Source: Silicimonas sp963779765 (GTDB lineage Bacteria > Pseudomonadota > Alphaproteobacteria > Rhodobacterales > Rhodobacteraceae). Taken from it: 64,000 bases of DNA. The notes under the pieces were generated by a model. That model was not told the DNA's origin. It did not search any database and saw only the letters and a list, made by a program, of their open reading frames with translations. Position 1 is the first letter of the stretch. Each line of letters opens with the position of its first letter. Both the position numbers and the translations under genes were made by a program. Positions 18,153 to 26,826 of this stretch are shown one piece after another. The stretch lies in the NCBI GenBank assembly GCA_963779765.1, contig CAVZZP010000001.1:620001-684000 (forward strand). The letters run 5' to 3'.

Positions 18153-19772
18153 TCAATGGCTTCCCAGAATACCCGTCCTGACACCGTAATCCACGGCCAG
18201 GCCGTAGTCCGGGTCGTCGTCCGACATGGTCACCAGATGTCCCGCACGCGACAGAAGACGGTGGCAGTCACGGCTGAGATGACGAAGCTGAAGGCGTTTC
18301 CCCGCCGCCTCGTAACGCCCTGCGACGGCCTCGATCGCCTGAAGAGCGGACTGATCCGCCACGCGGCTGTCGGCGAAGTCGACGATCACCGACGAAGGAT
18401 CCGTCTCGACCGAGAAAAGCTCGGCGAAGCCCTCGCTCGATCCGAAGAACAAGGGTCCCTGCACCTGATAGACCTTGGCCCCCTCGGGCGTCGCATAGGT
18501 CTTGGCATGGATGCGGCGTGCGTTCTGCCAGGCATAGGCCAGCGCCGAGACGATGACGCCCACCACGACCGCCGTCGCAAGGTCCGTCGCGACGGTCACG
18601 AACGTGACCAGCACGATGACCACGGCATCGGTCAGCGGCACGCGCGTCAGGATCCGGAAGCTGTTCCAGGCGAAGGTGCCGATCACCACCATGAACATGA
18701 CGCCCACCAGCGCGGCCAGCGGAATGCTTTCGATGAGCGGCGCGGCGAACAGGATGAAGGCCAGAAGAAACAGCGCGGCCGCCACGCCCGCGACGCGGGT
18801 GCGGCCGCCCGAACGCACGTTGATCATCGATTGCCCGATCATCGCGCAGCCGCCCATCCCGCCGAAGAAGCCGGTGACGGTGTTCGCGACACCCTGCGCC
18901 ACGCATTCCCGGCTTGCCCCGCCGCGTTCGCCCACGATCTCGCCGACGAGGTTCAGGGTCAGAAGGCTTTCGATCAGGCCGATGGCCGAAAGGATGACCG
19001 CATAAGGCAGGATGATCTGGAGCGTCTCCCAGGTCAGCGGCACCATGGGGACGTGAAACGCGGGCAGCCCGCCCTCGATCGAGGCCATGTCGCCGACCAC
19101 GGGCGTATCCAGTCCAAGACCGATCACGATCAGCGCGGTCACGAGGATGCCCGCCAAGGGCGCGGGGATCGCCGTCGTGAGACGCGGCAGCAGCCAGATC
19201 ACCGCCATCGTCAGCGCCACGAGTCCAAGCATCAACAGCAGCGGCAGACCCGTCAGCCACTCGCCACCTGCAAGCCCGTGGCCCGAGGCCTCAGCCGTTC
19301 CCGGCACCTGGAACTGGCTGAGCTGCGCCAGGAAGATGACGATGGCGAGGCCGTTCACGAACCCCAGCATGACGGAATGCGGAACAAGGCGGATGAACTT
19401 GCCCCAGTGCATCGCTCCCACGACGATCTGGATCAGACCCATCAGGACAACCGTGGCGAAGAGGTATTCGATGCCATGTTCCGCCACGAGCGACACCATC
19501 ACCACAGCCAGCGCGCCGGTCGCGCCCGAAATCATGCCGGGACGGCCGCCGAAGAGCGCAGTGATGAGTCCCACGATGAAGGCTGCATAAAGACCGACCA
19601 GCGGAGGCACGCCCGCGACGAAGGCGAAGGCCACCGCCTCCGGCACCAGCGCGAGTGCCACGGTCAGTCCCGACAGCACGTCCGTCCGCACTTGTCCTGC
19701 GCCGACCATGCCGGGGCGGGAAAGCGTTGCGGACATGCCGTTCGCGACCTGGGCGAGAGCCGCCTTGACCAT
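18153..19772 (-). CDS. SulP family anion transporter with STAS domain
   Basis: This 539-aa protein has 10-12 membrane helices. It opens with the SulP pattern 'DVLSGLTVALALVPEAVAFAFVAGVPPLVGLYAAF', seen here in parts, and includes 'GRPGMISGATGALAVV'. A C-terminal STAS domain carries 'VIVDFADSRVADQSALQAIEAV'. Members move sulfate, bicarbonate or carboxylates across the inner membrane with sodium or protons. 'NTVTGFFGGMGGCAMIGQSMINV' is the conserved central motif. The ATG at 19772 follows a good GGAG site; longer in-frame versions lack transporter homology. Substrate is not determined. Confidence 0.9.
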   Translation of the reverse strand: MVKAALAQVANGMSATLSRPGMVGAGQVRTDVLSGLTVALALVPEAVAFAFVAGVPPLVGLYAAFIVGLITALFGGRPGMISGATGALAVVMVSLVAEHGIEYLFATVVLMGLIQIVVGAMHWGKFIRLVPHSVMLGFVNGLAIVIFLAQLSQFQVPGTAEASGHGLAGGEWLTGLPLLLMLGLVALTMAVIWLLPRLTTAIPAPLAGILVTALIVIGLGLDTPVVGDMASIEGGLPAFHVPMVPLTWETLQIILPYAVILSAIGLIESLLTLNLVGEIVGERGGASRECVAQGVANTVTGFFGGMGGCAMIGQSMINVRSGGRTRVAGVAAALFLLAFILFAAPLIESIPLAALVGVMFMVVIGTFAWNSFRILTRVPLTDAVVIVLVTFVTVATDLATAVVVGVIVSALAYAWQNARRIHAKTYATPEGAKVYQVQGPLFFGSSEGFAELFSVETDPSSVIVDFADSRVADQSALQAIEAVAGRYEAAGKRLQLRHLSRDCHRLLSRAGHLVTMSDDDPDYGLAVDYGVRTGILGSH

Positions 19773-19981
19773 GGAGTTCTCCGAATGTTTGCGCTGACGT
19801 TCCGCCCCTAACCCATGACAGGCCAAAGCGCACCTGCCCGGCGGACATACCCCCCATGCGTCCAGCGCATGGCTCGGCCCGGGGTCACGCCTCCTGACAC
19901 ACCCTGTCAGGGGAACAGCTTGAACCGGGACGGAAAGAGAACAAATGTAGGGCTCAGCCAAACCCCCGAGTTTTGAAGCCC

Positions 19982-22177
19982 ATGCACAACAACTCGCCCG
20001 AGCAGATGCCGGTCATGAACCACGTCTCGCCCGACGTCCGCACGCGCGAAAAGCTCGAGGGCGGGCGGCGCTTCGTCATGCGGACCGAGTTCAAGCCGGC
20101 CGGCGACCAGCCGACCGCCATCGCCGAGTTGTCCGAGGGCGTGAAGGCCGGCGAGCAGAACCAGGTCCTTCTCGGCGCCACGGGCACCGGCAAGACCTAC
20201 ACGATGGCCAAGGTCATCGAAGAGACGCAGCGCCCCGCGATCATCCTCGCCCCCAACAAGACGCTCGCCGCCCAGCTTTATGGCGAGTTCAAGGGCTTCT
20301 TCCCGGACAACGCGGTCGAGTACTTCGTCAGCTACTACGACTACTACCAGCCCGAGGCCTACGTCGCCCGCTCGGATACGTACATCGAGAAGGAATCCCA
20401 GATAAACGAGCAGATCGACCGGATGCGCCACTCGGCCACCCGGGCGCTTCTGGAACGCGACGACGTCATCATCGTCGCCTCCGTCTCCTGCATCTACGGC
20501 ATCGGGTCCGTCGAGACCTATGGCGCCATGACGCTCGATCTGCACAAGGGCAAGAATTACGACCCCCGCAAGGTCATCGCCGACCTCGTCGCCCAGCAGT
20601 ACCGCCGCAACGACCAGTCCTTCCACCGCGGCACCTTCCGCGTCCGCGGCGACGTGATCGAATTATGGCCCGCCCACCTCGAGGACAGCGCCTGGCGCCT
20701 GTCCTTCTTCGGCGAAGAGCTGGAAAGCATCGTCGAGTTCGACCCGCTGACCGGCGCAAAGACCGGCGAATTCGACCGCGTCCGCGTCTACGCCAACTCG
20801 CACTACGTCACGCCGCGCCCCACGCTCCAGCAGGCGATCCGCGGCATCAAGGCCGAGTTGAAGACCCGCCTTGCCCAGTTCGTCGACGAGGGCAAGCTCC
20901 TCGAAGCCCAGCGGCTGGAGCAGCGCACCAACTTCGACCTCGAGATGATGGAGGCCACCGGTTCCTGCAACGGGATCGAGAACTACTCCCGCTATCTCAC
21001 CGGCCGCGCGCCGGGCGAACCGCCCCCCACGCTCTTCGAATTCATCCCCGACACCGCCATCGTCTTCGCCGACGAAAGCCACGTCAGCGTCCCCCAGATC
21101 GGCGGCATGTACCGGGGCGACTTCCGCCGCAAGGCCACGCTCTCCGAACACGGCTTCCGCCTGCCGTCCTGCACCGACAACCGCCCGCTCAAGTTCGAGG
21201 AATGGGACGCCATGCGCCCCCAGTCCGTCTTCGTCTCGGCCACCCCCCAGGCCTGGGAGCTGGAGCAGACCGGCGGCGTCTTCACCGAACAGGTCATCCG
21301 CCCCACCGGCCTCGTCGACCCCGAGGTCGAGATCCGGCCCGTCTCGATGCAGGTCGACGACCTCCTCGACGAGATCCGCAAGGTCACCCTCCGCGGCTTC
21401 CGCACCCTCGTCACCACGCTGACCAAGCGCATGGCCGAGGATCTGACCGAGTACCTGCACGAGCAGGGCATCAAGGTCCGCTACATGCACTCGGACATCG
21501 ACACCCTCGAACGGATCGAGATCCTCCGCGACCTCCGCCTCGGCGCCTTCGACGTGCTGATCGGCATCAACCTCCTGCGCGAAGGCCTCGACATCCCCGA
21601 ATGCGGCCTCGTGGCGATCCTCGACGCCGACAAGGAAGGCTTCCTGCGCTCCGAGACCTCGCTCGTCCAGACCATCGGCCGCGCCGCGCGCAACGCCGAG
21701 GGCCGCGTCATCCTCTACGCCGACCGCATGACCGGCTCGATGGAGCGCGCGCTGGCCGAAACCAACCGCCGGCGCGAGAAGCAGCACGCCTACAACGTCG
21801 AACACGGCATCACCCCCTCCACGGTCAAGAAGAACGTCGAGGACGTCCTCGCAGGCCTCTACAAGGGCGACACCGACATGAGCCGCGTGACGGCCAAGAT
21901 CGGCAAGACCGTCGTCGGCTCCAACCTCCGCGCCCACCTCGACGGGTTGCGCGACGCCATGCGCAAGGCGGCCGAGAACCTCGAGTTCGAGGAAGCCGCG
22001 CGCCTGCGCGACGAGGTCAGGCGGCTCGAGACGGTGGACCTCGTGGTGTCGGACGATCCCCTCGCACGCCAGTCTGCGGTCGAGGAGGCCGTCGAGAGCG
22101 CGCAGAAGGCGAGCGGGCGCAGCAAGGCCGGAAGGGCTGGGCAGAGGGGCGGGAATGTGAAGCGGAGGGGGAGGTAG
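19982..22177 (+). CDS. uvrB: Excinuclease ABC subunit UvrB
   Basis: The protein is about 731 aa and full length. The Walker A motif 'GATGTGKT' and the beta-hairpin region 'YFVSYYDYYQPEAYV' are present, the latter used to insert between DNA strands at lesions. It also has the helicase motif 'FADESHVSVPQIGGMY', motif VI 'QTIGRAARN' and a C-terminal UVR domain ('LRDAMRKAAENLEFEEAARLRDEV' region) that contacts UvrC. It verifies DNA damage in nucleotide excision repair with UvrA and UvrC. ATG 19982 is preferred over the TTG three codons earlier. No clean LexA box was found upstream. Confidence 0.97.
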   Translation: MHNNSPEQMPVMNHVSPDVRTREKLEGGRRFVMRTEFKPAGDQPTAIAELSEGVKAGEQNQVLLGATGTGKTYTMAKVIEETQRPAIILAPNKTLAAQLYGEFKGFFPDNAVEYFVSYYDYYQPEAYVARSDTYIEKESQINEQIDRMRHSATRALLERDDVIIVASVSCIYGIGSVETYGAMTLDLHKGKNYDPRKVIADLVAQQYRRNDQSFHRGTFRVRGDVIELWPAHLEDSAWRLSFFGEELESIVEFDPLTGAKTGEFDRVRVYANSHYVTPRPTLQQAIRGIKAELKTRLAQFVDEGKLLEAQRLEQRTNFDLEMMEATGSCNGIENYSRYLTGRAPGEPPPTLFEFIPDTAIVFADESHVSVPQIGGMYRGDFRRKATLSEHGFRLPSCTDNRPLKFEEWDAMRPQSVFVSATPQAWELEQTGGVFTEQVIRPTGLVDPEVEIRPVSMQVDDLLDEIRKVTLRGFRTLVTTLTKRMAEDLTEYLHEQGIKVRYMHSDIDTLERIEILRDLRLGAFDVLIGINLLREGLDIPECGLVAILDADKEGFLRSETSLVQTIGRAARNAEGRVILYADRMTGSMERALAETNRRREKQHAYNVEHGITPSTVKKNVEDVLAGLYKGDTDMSRVTAKIGKTVVGSNLRAHLDGLRDAMRKAAENLEFEEAARLRDEVRRLETVDLVVSDDPLARQSAVEEAVESAQKASGRSKAGRAGQRGGNVKRRGR

Positions 22178-22249
22178 GCTGCTCCCCAGGGCAGTACGAA
22201 CCTCCCCATCAACCTTTCGGCGGTGGCCGGACGACGGTTTTGGCGGAAG

Positions 22250-22453
22250 TTATCCCACTGCCCGCCGATGTACCTCCCCCATCGTACCGGCCAGCAACCC
22301 CTCCACCGACACATCCTCGTCGAGGGAGGCCCAATGCAGACCGAACGGGGAGATCTCTACGCCAGCCCTCTCGGCGTCTGAAGCGTCAGCCAATCGTGGG
22401 AACCATGACAGCGGAACGCCCAGCACGCGCCCGTCGGACAGGGCGACCCACAT
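22250..22453 (-). CDS. DUF2442 domain protein
   Basis: The protein is 67 aa and shows the DUF2442 core 'MWVALSDGRVLGVPLSWFPRL', continuing into 'VEISPFGLHWASLDEDVSVEGLL'. The family is small and soluble, commonly found just downstream of DUF4160 genes, as here (26 bases). By analogy with short two-gene modules it is a candidate antitoxin or DNA-binding partner; that function is inferred. The ATG has a GAGGAGG site immediately upstream. Confidence 0.88.
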   Translation of the reverse strand: MWVALSDGRVLGVPLSWFPRLADASDAERAGVEISPFGLHWASLDEDVSVEGLLAGTMGEVHRRAVG

Positions 22454-22479
22454 CGCCTCCTCTTCGAACCAGAACTCTC

Positions 22480-22719
22480 TCAGCCGAAGTGCTCACGCCA
22501 CGCCCTTTCGATGTCGTCACGCCGAAAGGCTACCATATCGATGATCCTTCTCAAATCCCTGGAAGAGAAGCCGCTGCTGCGAGCCACGCGGAGCGGTCGA
22601 ACCCAGACCTTGGCTTCGGCCCCGGCATTCATGACATGAATATGGACGGGTTCAGGCGGTCTTCCTTCGTTTGAGTAGAAGAAGAAGCGGTATCCATCCT
22701 GAGCGAAAACGGTCGGCAT
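22480..22719 (-). CDS. DUF4160 domain protein
   Basis: This 79-aa protein matches DUF4160: 'GYRFFFYSNEG' and 'PPEPVHIHVMNAGAEAKVWV', followed by a basic helix 'SRDLRRIIDMV' and 'IERAWREHFG'. The conserved 'PxHIHV' histidines could form a small catalytic or metal site. It is the upstream member of the DUF4160-DUF2442 pair, an arrangement suspected to be a toxin-antitoxin module; no activity is established from sequence. Confidence 0.88.
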   Translation of the reverse strand: MPTVFAQDGYRFFFYSNEGRPPEPVHIHVMNAGAEAKVWVRPLRVARSSGFSSRDLRRIIDMVAFRRDDIERAWREHFG

Positions 22720-22761
22720 GGCCGCGCTTTACGCGATCCGTGATTAACGACCTGTAAACCC

Positions 22762-23244
22762 TCACCTCTCCCACTCCAGCCCCACCTCGTCCCGGCTGAT
22801 GAACCCCCGCACCAGGAACCCCTCCTCCTGAACGCGCGGAAACCGCTCCACCCAATCCCGGTACTTGTCGTTCGTGACAACGCGCGCGCCCAGCTTCTCG
22901 GCCCGTTCAAGCAGCAGCGGATCCGCCGGCGTCCCCTTCTCGGCGACGAACACATGCTCGCGGGACATCCCGAGGCGCTCGGCCAAGGGCCCCGGCCCCA
23001 TCCATTTCGTGCCGATCAGGTAGCCGACGTTGGCGTCGAACCAGACCAGCGGGTCATAGCCCTCGGCTTTCAGGATCGACAGGACATGACCCACGCTGGC
23101 GAGGTCGGGCGTGTCGCGGTCCCAGTAAAGGACGTTCGAGCCGTCGACGACGATCCAGTTGCCTTTCGGCGTCCGCTCGGGCCGCTTGCGGAAGACAAGG
23201 ATGAGAAGCGCCGCAACAGCGGCGAGGACGGCGATTTCAACCAT
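22762..23244 (-). CDS. Membrane-anchored Zc3h12a-like NYN ribonuclease
   Basis: The protein is 160 aa with one N-terminal membrane helix (residues 2-18) and a PIN/NYN nuclease domain. The catalytic acidic residues are visible in 'WIVVDGSNVLYWD', 'KGTPADPLLLERAEKL' and 'RVVTNDKYRDWVERFP', the arrangement of the Zc3h12a/regnase family. It is likely an RNase facing the cytosol at the membrane. The role is unknown; there is no clear operon partner, although it precedes the DUF4160 pair on the same strand by 42 bases. Confidence 0.8.
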   Translation of the reverse strand: MVEIAVLAAVAALLILVFRKRPERTPKGNWIVVDGSNVLYWDRDTPDLASVGHVLSILKAEGYDPLVWFDANVGYLIGTKWMGPGPLAERLGMSREHVFVAEKGTPADPLLLERAEKLGARVVTNDKYRDWVERFPRVQEEGFLVRGFISRDEVGLEWER

Positions 23245-23293
23245 AAGGCGCAGCCTAACCGAGGACGTTTCCCGATCAAGTGCCGCCTTGCGT

Positions 23294-23563
23294 CTACTTC
23301 ATGATCGCCCGGCCGATGATCAGCACGATCACCGCGCCCGCCAAGGCCACCAGGGCCAGCACCAGGATCCCGCCTGCCGCGATGGCCGTGACGCCCAATG
23401 CCGCCAGGATGAACGGAAGCAGCAAGGCCCCCACGATCCCCAGCAGGATATAGCCCGCCGTATTTTTTCCCGCGACCCGACCGGCGATCGCTCCCGCAAG
23501 CGCGCCGATGATGGCGAGGATCACCAACGCGGTCACCCCCAGCCCTTGTAGCAGTCCTTCCAT
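23294..23563 (-). CDS. Small glycine/alanine-rich membrane protein, GlsB/YeaQ-like
   Basis: This 89-aa protein is almost entirely hydrophobic, with three predicted helices. It has a 'GALAGAIAGRVAGKNTAGYILLGIVGAL' region resembling the GlsB/YeaQ/YmgE (transglycosylase-associated) stress membrane family. Its role is unknown, and it is probably an inner membrane protein. It is divergent from the gene at 23629 and 49 bases upstream of the NYN ribonuclease on the same strand. Confidence 0.7.
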   Translation of the reverse strand: MEGLLQGLGVTALVILAIIGALAGAIAGRVAGKNTAGYILLGIVGALLLPFILAALGVTAIAAGGILVLALVALAGAVIVLIIGRAIMK

Positions 23564-23628
23564 CTCGAATACCTCTCCATCGTCCCCAACTCGACCAACA
23601 TGGGGCGCGACGGATAGTTTCCCACCTC

Positions 23629-23892
23629 ATGATGCATCTTTCCGCCAGCGGCAGCCACCTCTATCCCGGCGCGACCGGCACCGTCTCGGGAGACGGCCCC
23701 GACGTCGTCGTCGACTTCGCCGACCTGTCGCGCACGACGGGTTCGCTCACAGGCGACCGTCTCGTCACGCTGCCCTACGAGACGTCGGCAGGGACGCGTA
23801 TTCCGACCAAGTCGTGGCGTGTGGACGTCAAGGATGGCCGCTTCCGCATCCTCGCCCGCCACCCCTCCGGCACCGACGCAATACCGACGTGA
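23629..23892 (+). CDS. Hypothetical small protein
   Basis: This 87-aa protein has no recognised family. It is rich in beta-forming residues ('VSGDGPDVVVDFADLSRTTG', 'LVTLPYETSAGTRIPTKSWRV'), with codon use like its neighbours. The start is one of two adjacent ATGs. The last codons are part of an 11-bp tandem repeat that continues past the stop. It has no signal peptide or membrane helix. Support comes from composition and a clean open frame only. Confidence 0.5.
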   Translation: MMHLSASGSHLYPGATGTVSGDGPDVVVDFADLSRTTGSLTGDRLVTLPYETSAGTRIPTKSWRVDVKDGRFRILARHPSGTDAIPT

Positions 23893-23912
23893 TACCGACG
23901 CGATACCGAAAC
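23869..23912 (+). repeat. Four 11-bp direct repeats, consensus (G/A)ATACCGACG(C/T)
   Basis: The units start at 23869, 23880, 23891 and 23902, each carrying CCGA at the same helical phase. They overlap the stop codon of the small gene and lie 65 bases before the next start. A related array lies upstream of the second csp gene (43797-43829). Confidence 0.7.
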
Positions 23913-23976
23913 AGTCTTGTGACGCGCATTCCGCCGAATCCGTGCTAGGCTTCTCCCGTAAGCTGGGGGGCTTTGT

Positions 23977-24549
23977 ATGTTAAAGATTGCTTCTGGCGCG
24001 CTGTGCGCCATCCTGACCGTAACCGGTGCGAGCGCACAGGAAACGGTTCCTTGGGCATCCTCGAATGTCGGCGGCTGGAACGTCGCTGTGGATCGAACCA
24101 TCGGCGACAGCTGCTTCATCCTGGCCGCCTTCGAAAACGACTTCGTCGTCCAATTCCAGTTCAACAACCGCGCTCAGAACGTCCAGTTCATCATCGGGAA
24201 CCTGAAGTGGGCCTCGGTCGAGGACGGCGAAGCCTACGACATGGAGGTCGCCTTCGGGGCCGAAGAGCCCTGGTCGGGCGACGGCATGGGCTATCTCTGG
24301 AACGATATCCTTCCCAGCCTCGTCCTGTCCGTGCCGGTCGAAGGCGAGCGCGCCTCGGCCTTCCTGCACGAGTTCGCTCAGATGGGCGGCGTCAAGGTCC
24401 GCCATGACGGTGTCGAGGTCGCGAACCTCGCCTTCCAGAACAACTCACAGGCCGTGGCCGAGATGTTGGCATGCCAGGAGATGATGATGGCGAGTGCCGG
24501 ATCTCTCGATCCCTTCGAAGGCTCCAAGGCCCCGGCCGAGCCGCTCTAG
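23977..24549 (+). CDS. Hypothetical secreted protein
   Basis: The protein is 190 aa with a clear Sec signal peptide: 'MLKIASGALCAILTVTGASA', cleaved before QET. The mature part has two cysteines ('DSCFI' and 'LACQEM') that could pair. The pattern 'WNVAVDRTIGDSCFILAAFENDFVVQF' recurs in uncharacterised Rhodobacterales periplasmic proteins. The function is unknown. It may be regulated through the upstream 11-bp repeats. The nadD gene begins 49 bases after its stop. Confidence 0.75.
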   Translation: MLKIASGALCAILTVTGASAQETVPWASSNVGGWNVAVDRTIGDSCFILAAFENDFVVQFQFNNRAQNVQFIIGNLKWASVEDGEAYDMEVAFGAEEPWSGDGMGYLWNDILPSLVLSVPVEGERASAFLHEFAQMGGVKVRHDGVEVANLAFQNNSQAVAEMLACQEMMMASAGSLDPFEGSKAPAEPL

Positions 24550-24598
24550 TCCTCGGATTCCGCTGGACAAACCGTTCGGCAGCGGACACCTCTTCGTC

Positions 24599-25204
24599 AT
24601 GCGCGAAGGGTTTCCGCCTGTCCGACCGGGCATGTGCATCGGTCTTCTCGGCGGGTCGTTCGACCCTGCCCACGCGGGTCATGCGCTCATCACGCGCGAG
24701 GCGCTGAAGCGCTTCGGCCTGGACGAAGTCTGGTGGCTCGTCTCGCCCGGCAACCCGCTCAAGTCCGAAGGTCCGGCCCCCATGGCCGACCGCATCCTGC
24801 GCGCCCGCGAGGTGATGTCCCACCCCCGCGTCCGGATCACCGATCTCGAGGCCCAATTCGGCACGCGCTATACCCATGCCACGCTCCGCGCCCTGACCCG
24901 CGCCTACCCCGGCGTACGCTTCGTTTGGCTGATGGGCGCGGACAACCTCGCCGGTTTCCACAAGTGGGAGAACTGGCGCGACATCCTCGCCCTCGTGCCC
25001 CTGGGCGTCATGGCCCGCCCCGGCCAGCGAATCTCGGCCCGCATGTCGCGGGCCGCGCGCATCTTCTCGTCGCACCGCCTCAGACCCCGCGACGCCATGC
25101 GTCTCTGCGCCATGAAGCCGCCGGCCTGGGTCTTTCTCAACGTACCGATGAGCGACCAGTCCTCGACCCGAATCCGAGCCGAAGGCCGCTGGTCAAGACG
25201 CTGA
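24599..25204 (+). CDS. nadD: Nicotinate-nucleotide adenylyltransferase
   Basis: This 201-aa protein has the nucleotidyltransferase core 'IGLLGGSFDPAHAGHALI', whose (H/T)xGH-like 'HAGH' binds ATP. 'WWLVSPGNPLK' and the C-terminal 'SSTRIRAEGRWSRR' (the SxTxxR signature ISSTxIR) are also present. It makes deamido-NAD from NaMN and ATP in NAD synthesis. ATG 24599 gives normal family length; an earlier in-frame start would overlap the preceding gene. In many alphaproteobacteria nadD lies near rsfS; here dacB follows instead. Confidence 0.93.
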   Translation: MREGFPPVRPGMCIGLLGGSFDPAHAGHALITREALKRFGLDEVWWLVSPGNPLKSEGPAPMADRILRAREVMSHPRVRITDLEAQFGTRYTHATLRALTRAYPGVRFVWLMGADNLAGFHKWENWRDILALVPLGVMARPGQRISARMSRAARIFSSHRLRPRDAMRLCAMKPPAWVFLNVPMSDQSSTRIRAEGRWSRR

Positions 25205-25280
25205 GTCGCGCCGGTCACATTTCCGCTGGTCCCGCCGTCTCCCGCTTGTGCCTCGCGACGGGCGGCCTACAAGGTTTCGC

Positions 25281-26759
25281 ATGAGCAGTAACGTCACGCG
25301 CCGCCTCCTTCTGGCCGGCCTTCTGTCCGGTGCGGCCAGCGCCGCTTTGGCCGAAGCGCCTCTTTCCACTCAAAGACCGCTTCCGCGCGGCATGGTCCCA
25401 GTGCCCCCGCCCCGCGTCCCGCAGAGCGAGGCTCTGGTGCAGAAGGCGAACCTGGGCGGAAAGGTCGCCTTTGCGGTCGCGGACGCCGGCACTGGCGAAA
25501 TCCTCGAGGCGCGCCTTGGCAACGAGCCGATGCCGCCCGCCTCTACGCTCAAGGTGCTGACGGCGCTGTATGGCCTGGACCGGCTCGGATCGGCCTACCG
25601 CTTCAAGACGCAGGTGATCGCCACCGGTCCGATCGTCGACGGCAAGCTAGACGGCGACCTCGTCCTTGTAGGCGGGGGAGATCCCACGCTCGACACGGAT
25701 CGCCTTGCCGATCTGGCGAAGGCGATGCGGGAATCCGGTCTGCACGAGGTGAAGGGCCGCTACCTTCTGTGGCCCGGGGCCCTGCCGACGGCGGATCGCA
25801 TCGACGGCGAGCAGCCCGACATCGTGAGCTACAATCCGTCCTTCGGCGGCCTGAACCTCAACTACAACCGTGTCCACTTTCAGTGGGAGCGGCAGCAGGA
25901 CGACTACGTCGTGACCATGCATGCCCGCGCCCGGAATTTCAGTCCGGCGACGGACGTGGCGACCATGACGATCATCGACCGCACGGCGCCCGTGTTCGAC
26001 TACCGTGCCGGATCGCGGCGGGATTATTGGTCGGTCGCGCGCGGCGCGCTCGGCAAGGATGGCGCGCGCTGGCTGCCGGTGCGCTTTCCCGAGTGGTACG
26101 CAGGCGATGTCTTCCGCACGCTCGCCCGCTCGAACGGCATCCTCCTCGGCAACGCCGAGGTTATCGACGCGCCGCCGGTCGGCTCTGTCGTGGCGACCGT
26201 CGAAAGCGAAGCGCTCGAACCCGTTCTGTCCGACATGCTGTCCTATTCCACGAACCTGACGGCCGAGATCGTGGGCCTTGCCGCCAGCCAGGCCGGCGGT
26301 GCATCACCACAGACCCTCGCGCAGTCAGGCGCCGCCATGCAGTCCTGGGCGCTGATCAACTTCGGCGTGAAAGGCGCGATGCTGGGGGATCACTCGGGTC
26401 TCGGCTATGATACCGTCATTCCGGCGCAGGGCATGGTTCGCGTCCTTGCCGCGAATCCACGCCTCGCCCCCTTGCTCAAGACCGTGAACCTGTCACTCGA
26501 CAAGGCTCGCCCTGCTCCACCGGGGGTCATCGTCCATGCCAAGACCGGAACCCTGAACTTCGTGAGCGCGCTGTCCGGATATATCCTCGTCGCCGGCGGA
26601 CGGACACTCGTCTTCTCGATCATGACGGCAGACAACGCACGCCGTGACGCGGTGCCACGCGAAGAACGCGAACGGCCGCCGGGTTCGAAGGGGTGGGCGA
26701 CGCGATCCCGTCAGCTTCAGAAGGAACTGATACGCGACTGGGTTCGGCTGTACGCCTGA
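25281..26759 (+). CDS. dacB: D-alanyl-D-alanine carboxypeptidase/endopeptidase (PBP4, S13)
   Basis: The protein is 492 aa with an N-terminal twin-arginine-like signal ('NVTRRLLLAGLLSGAASAALA'). The catalytic motifs are SxxK 'ASTLK', SxN 'YSTN' and KTG 'AKTGTL'. A long insert between SxxK and SxN is typical of class C low-mass PBPs. In the periplasm it trims or cleaves peptidoglycan cross-links. ATG 25281 follows the signal peptide pattern better than the GTG 33 bases earlier. Confidence 0.93.
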   Translation: MSSNVTRRLLLAGLLSGAASAALAEAPLSTQRPLPRGMVPVPPPRVPQSEALVQKANLGGKVAFAVADAGTGEILEARLGNEPMPPASTLKVLTALYGLDRLGSAYRFKTQVIATGPIVDGKLDGDLVLVGGGDPTLDTDRLADLAKAMRESGLHEVKGRYLLWPGALPTADRIDGEQPDIVSYNPSFGGLNLNYNRVHFQWERQQDDYVVTMHARARNFSPATDVATMTIIDRTAPVFDYRAGSRRDYWSVARGALGKDGARWLPVRFPEWYAGDVFRTLARSNGILLGNAEVIDAPPVGSVVATVESEALEPVLSDMLSYSTNLTAEIVGLAASQAGGASPQTLAQSGAAMQSWALINFGVKGAMLGDHSGLGYDTVIPAQGMVRVLAANPRLAPLLKTVNLSLDKARPAPPGVIVHAKTGTLNFVSALSGYILVAGGRTLVFSIMTADNARRDAVPREERERPPGSKGWATRSRQLQKELIRDWVRLYA

Positions 26760-26772
26760 TCCCGAACGGAAA

Positions 26773-26796
26773 GGGGCGGCCCCGAAGGACCGCCCC
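26773..26796. terminator. Bidirectional hairpin between dacB and the PLDc_N gene
   Basis: The stem GGGGCGG/CCGCCCC with a CC/GG extension and a short loop lies 13 bases after the dacB stop and 30 bases beyond the convergent gene's stop. On the minus strand it is followed by a short T run. Confidence 0.6.
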
Positions 26797-26826
26797 GAAC
26801 TCGATAAACCAGCAACTCTTGAAGCG

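Noticed and set aside
18135..19811. Open frame of 558 codons antisense to sulP
   Set aside because: The product is His/Arg/Asp-rich with no domain pattern; the SulP frame on the other strand is unmistakable.
19910..19960. Possible LexA (SOS) box upstream of uvrB (GAAC repeats)
   Set aside because: The GAAC pairs are 5 or 13 bases apart, not the 7 expected for the alphaproteobacterial GTTC-N7-GTTC site.
20665..22674. Open frame of 669 codons overlapping uvrB in another frame
   Set aside because: Arg/Pro/His-rich shadow of uvrB; no motif support.
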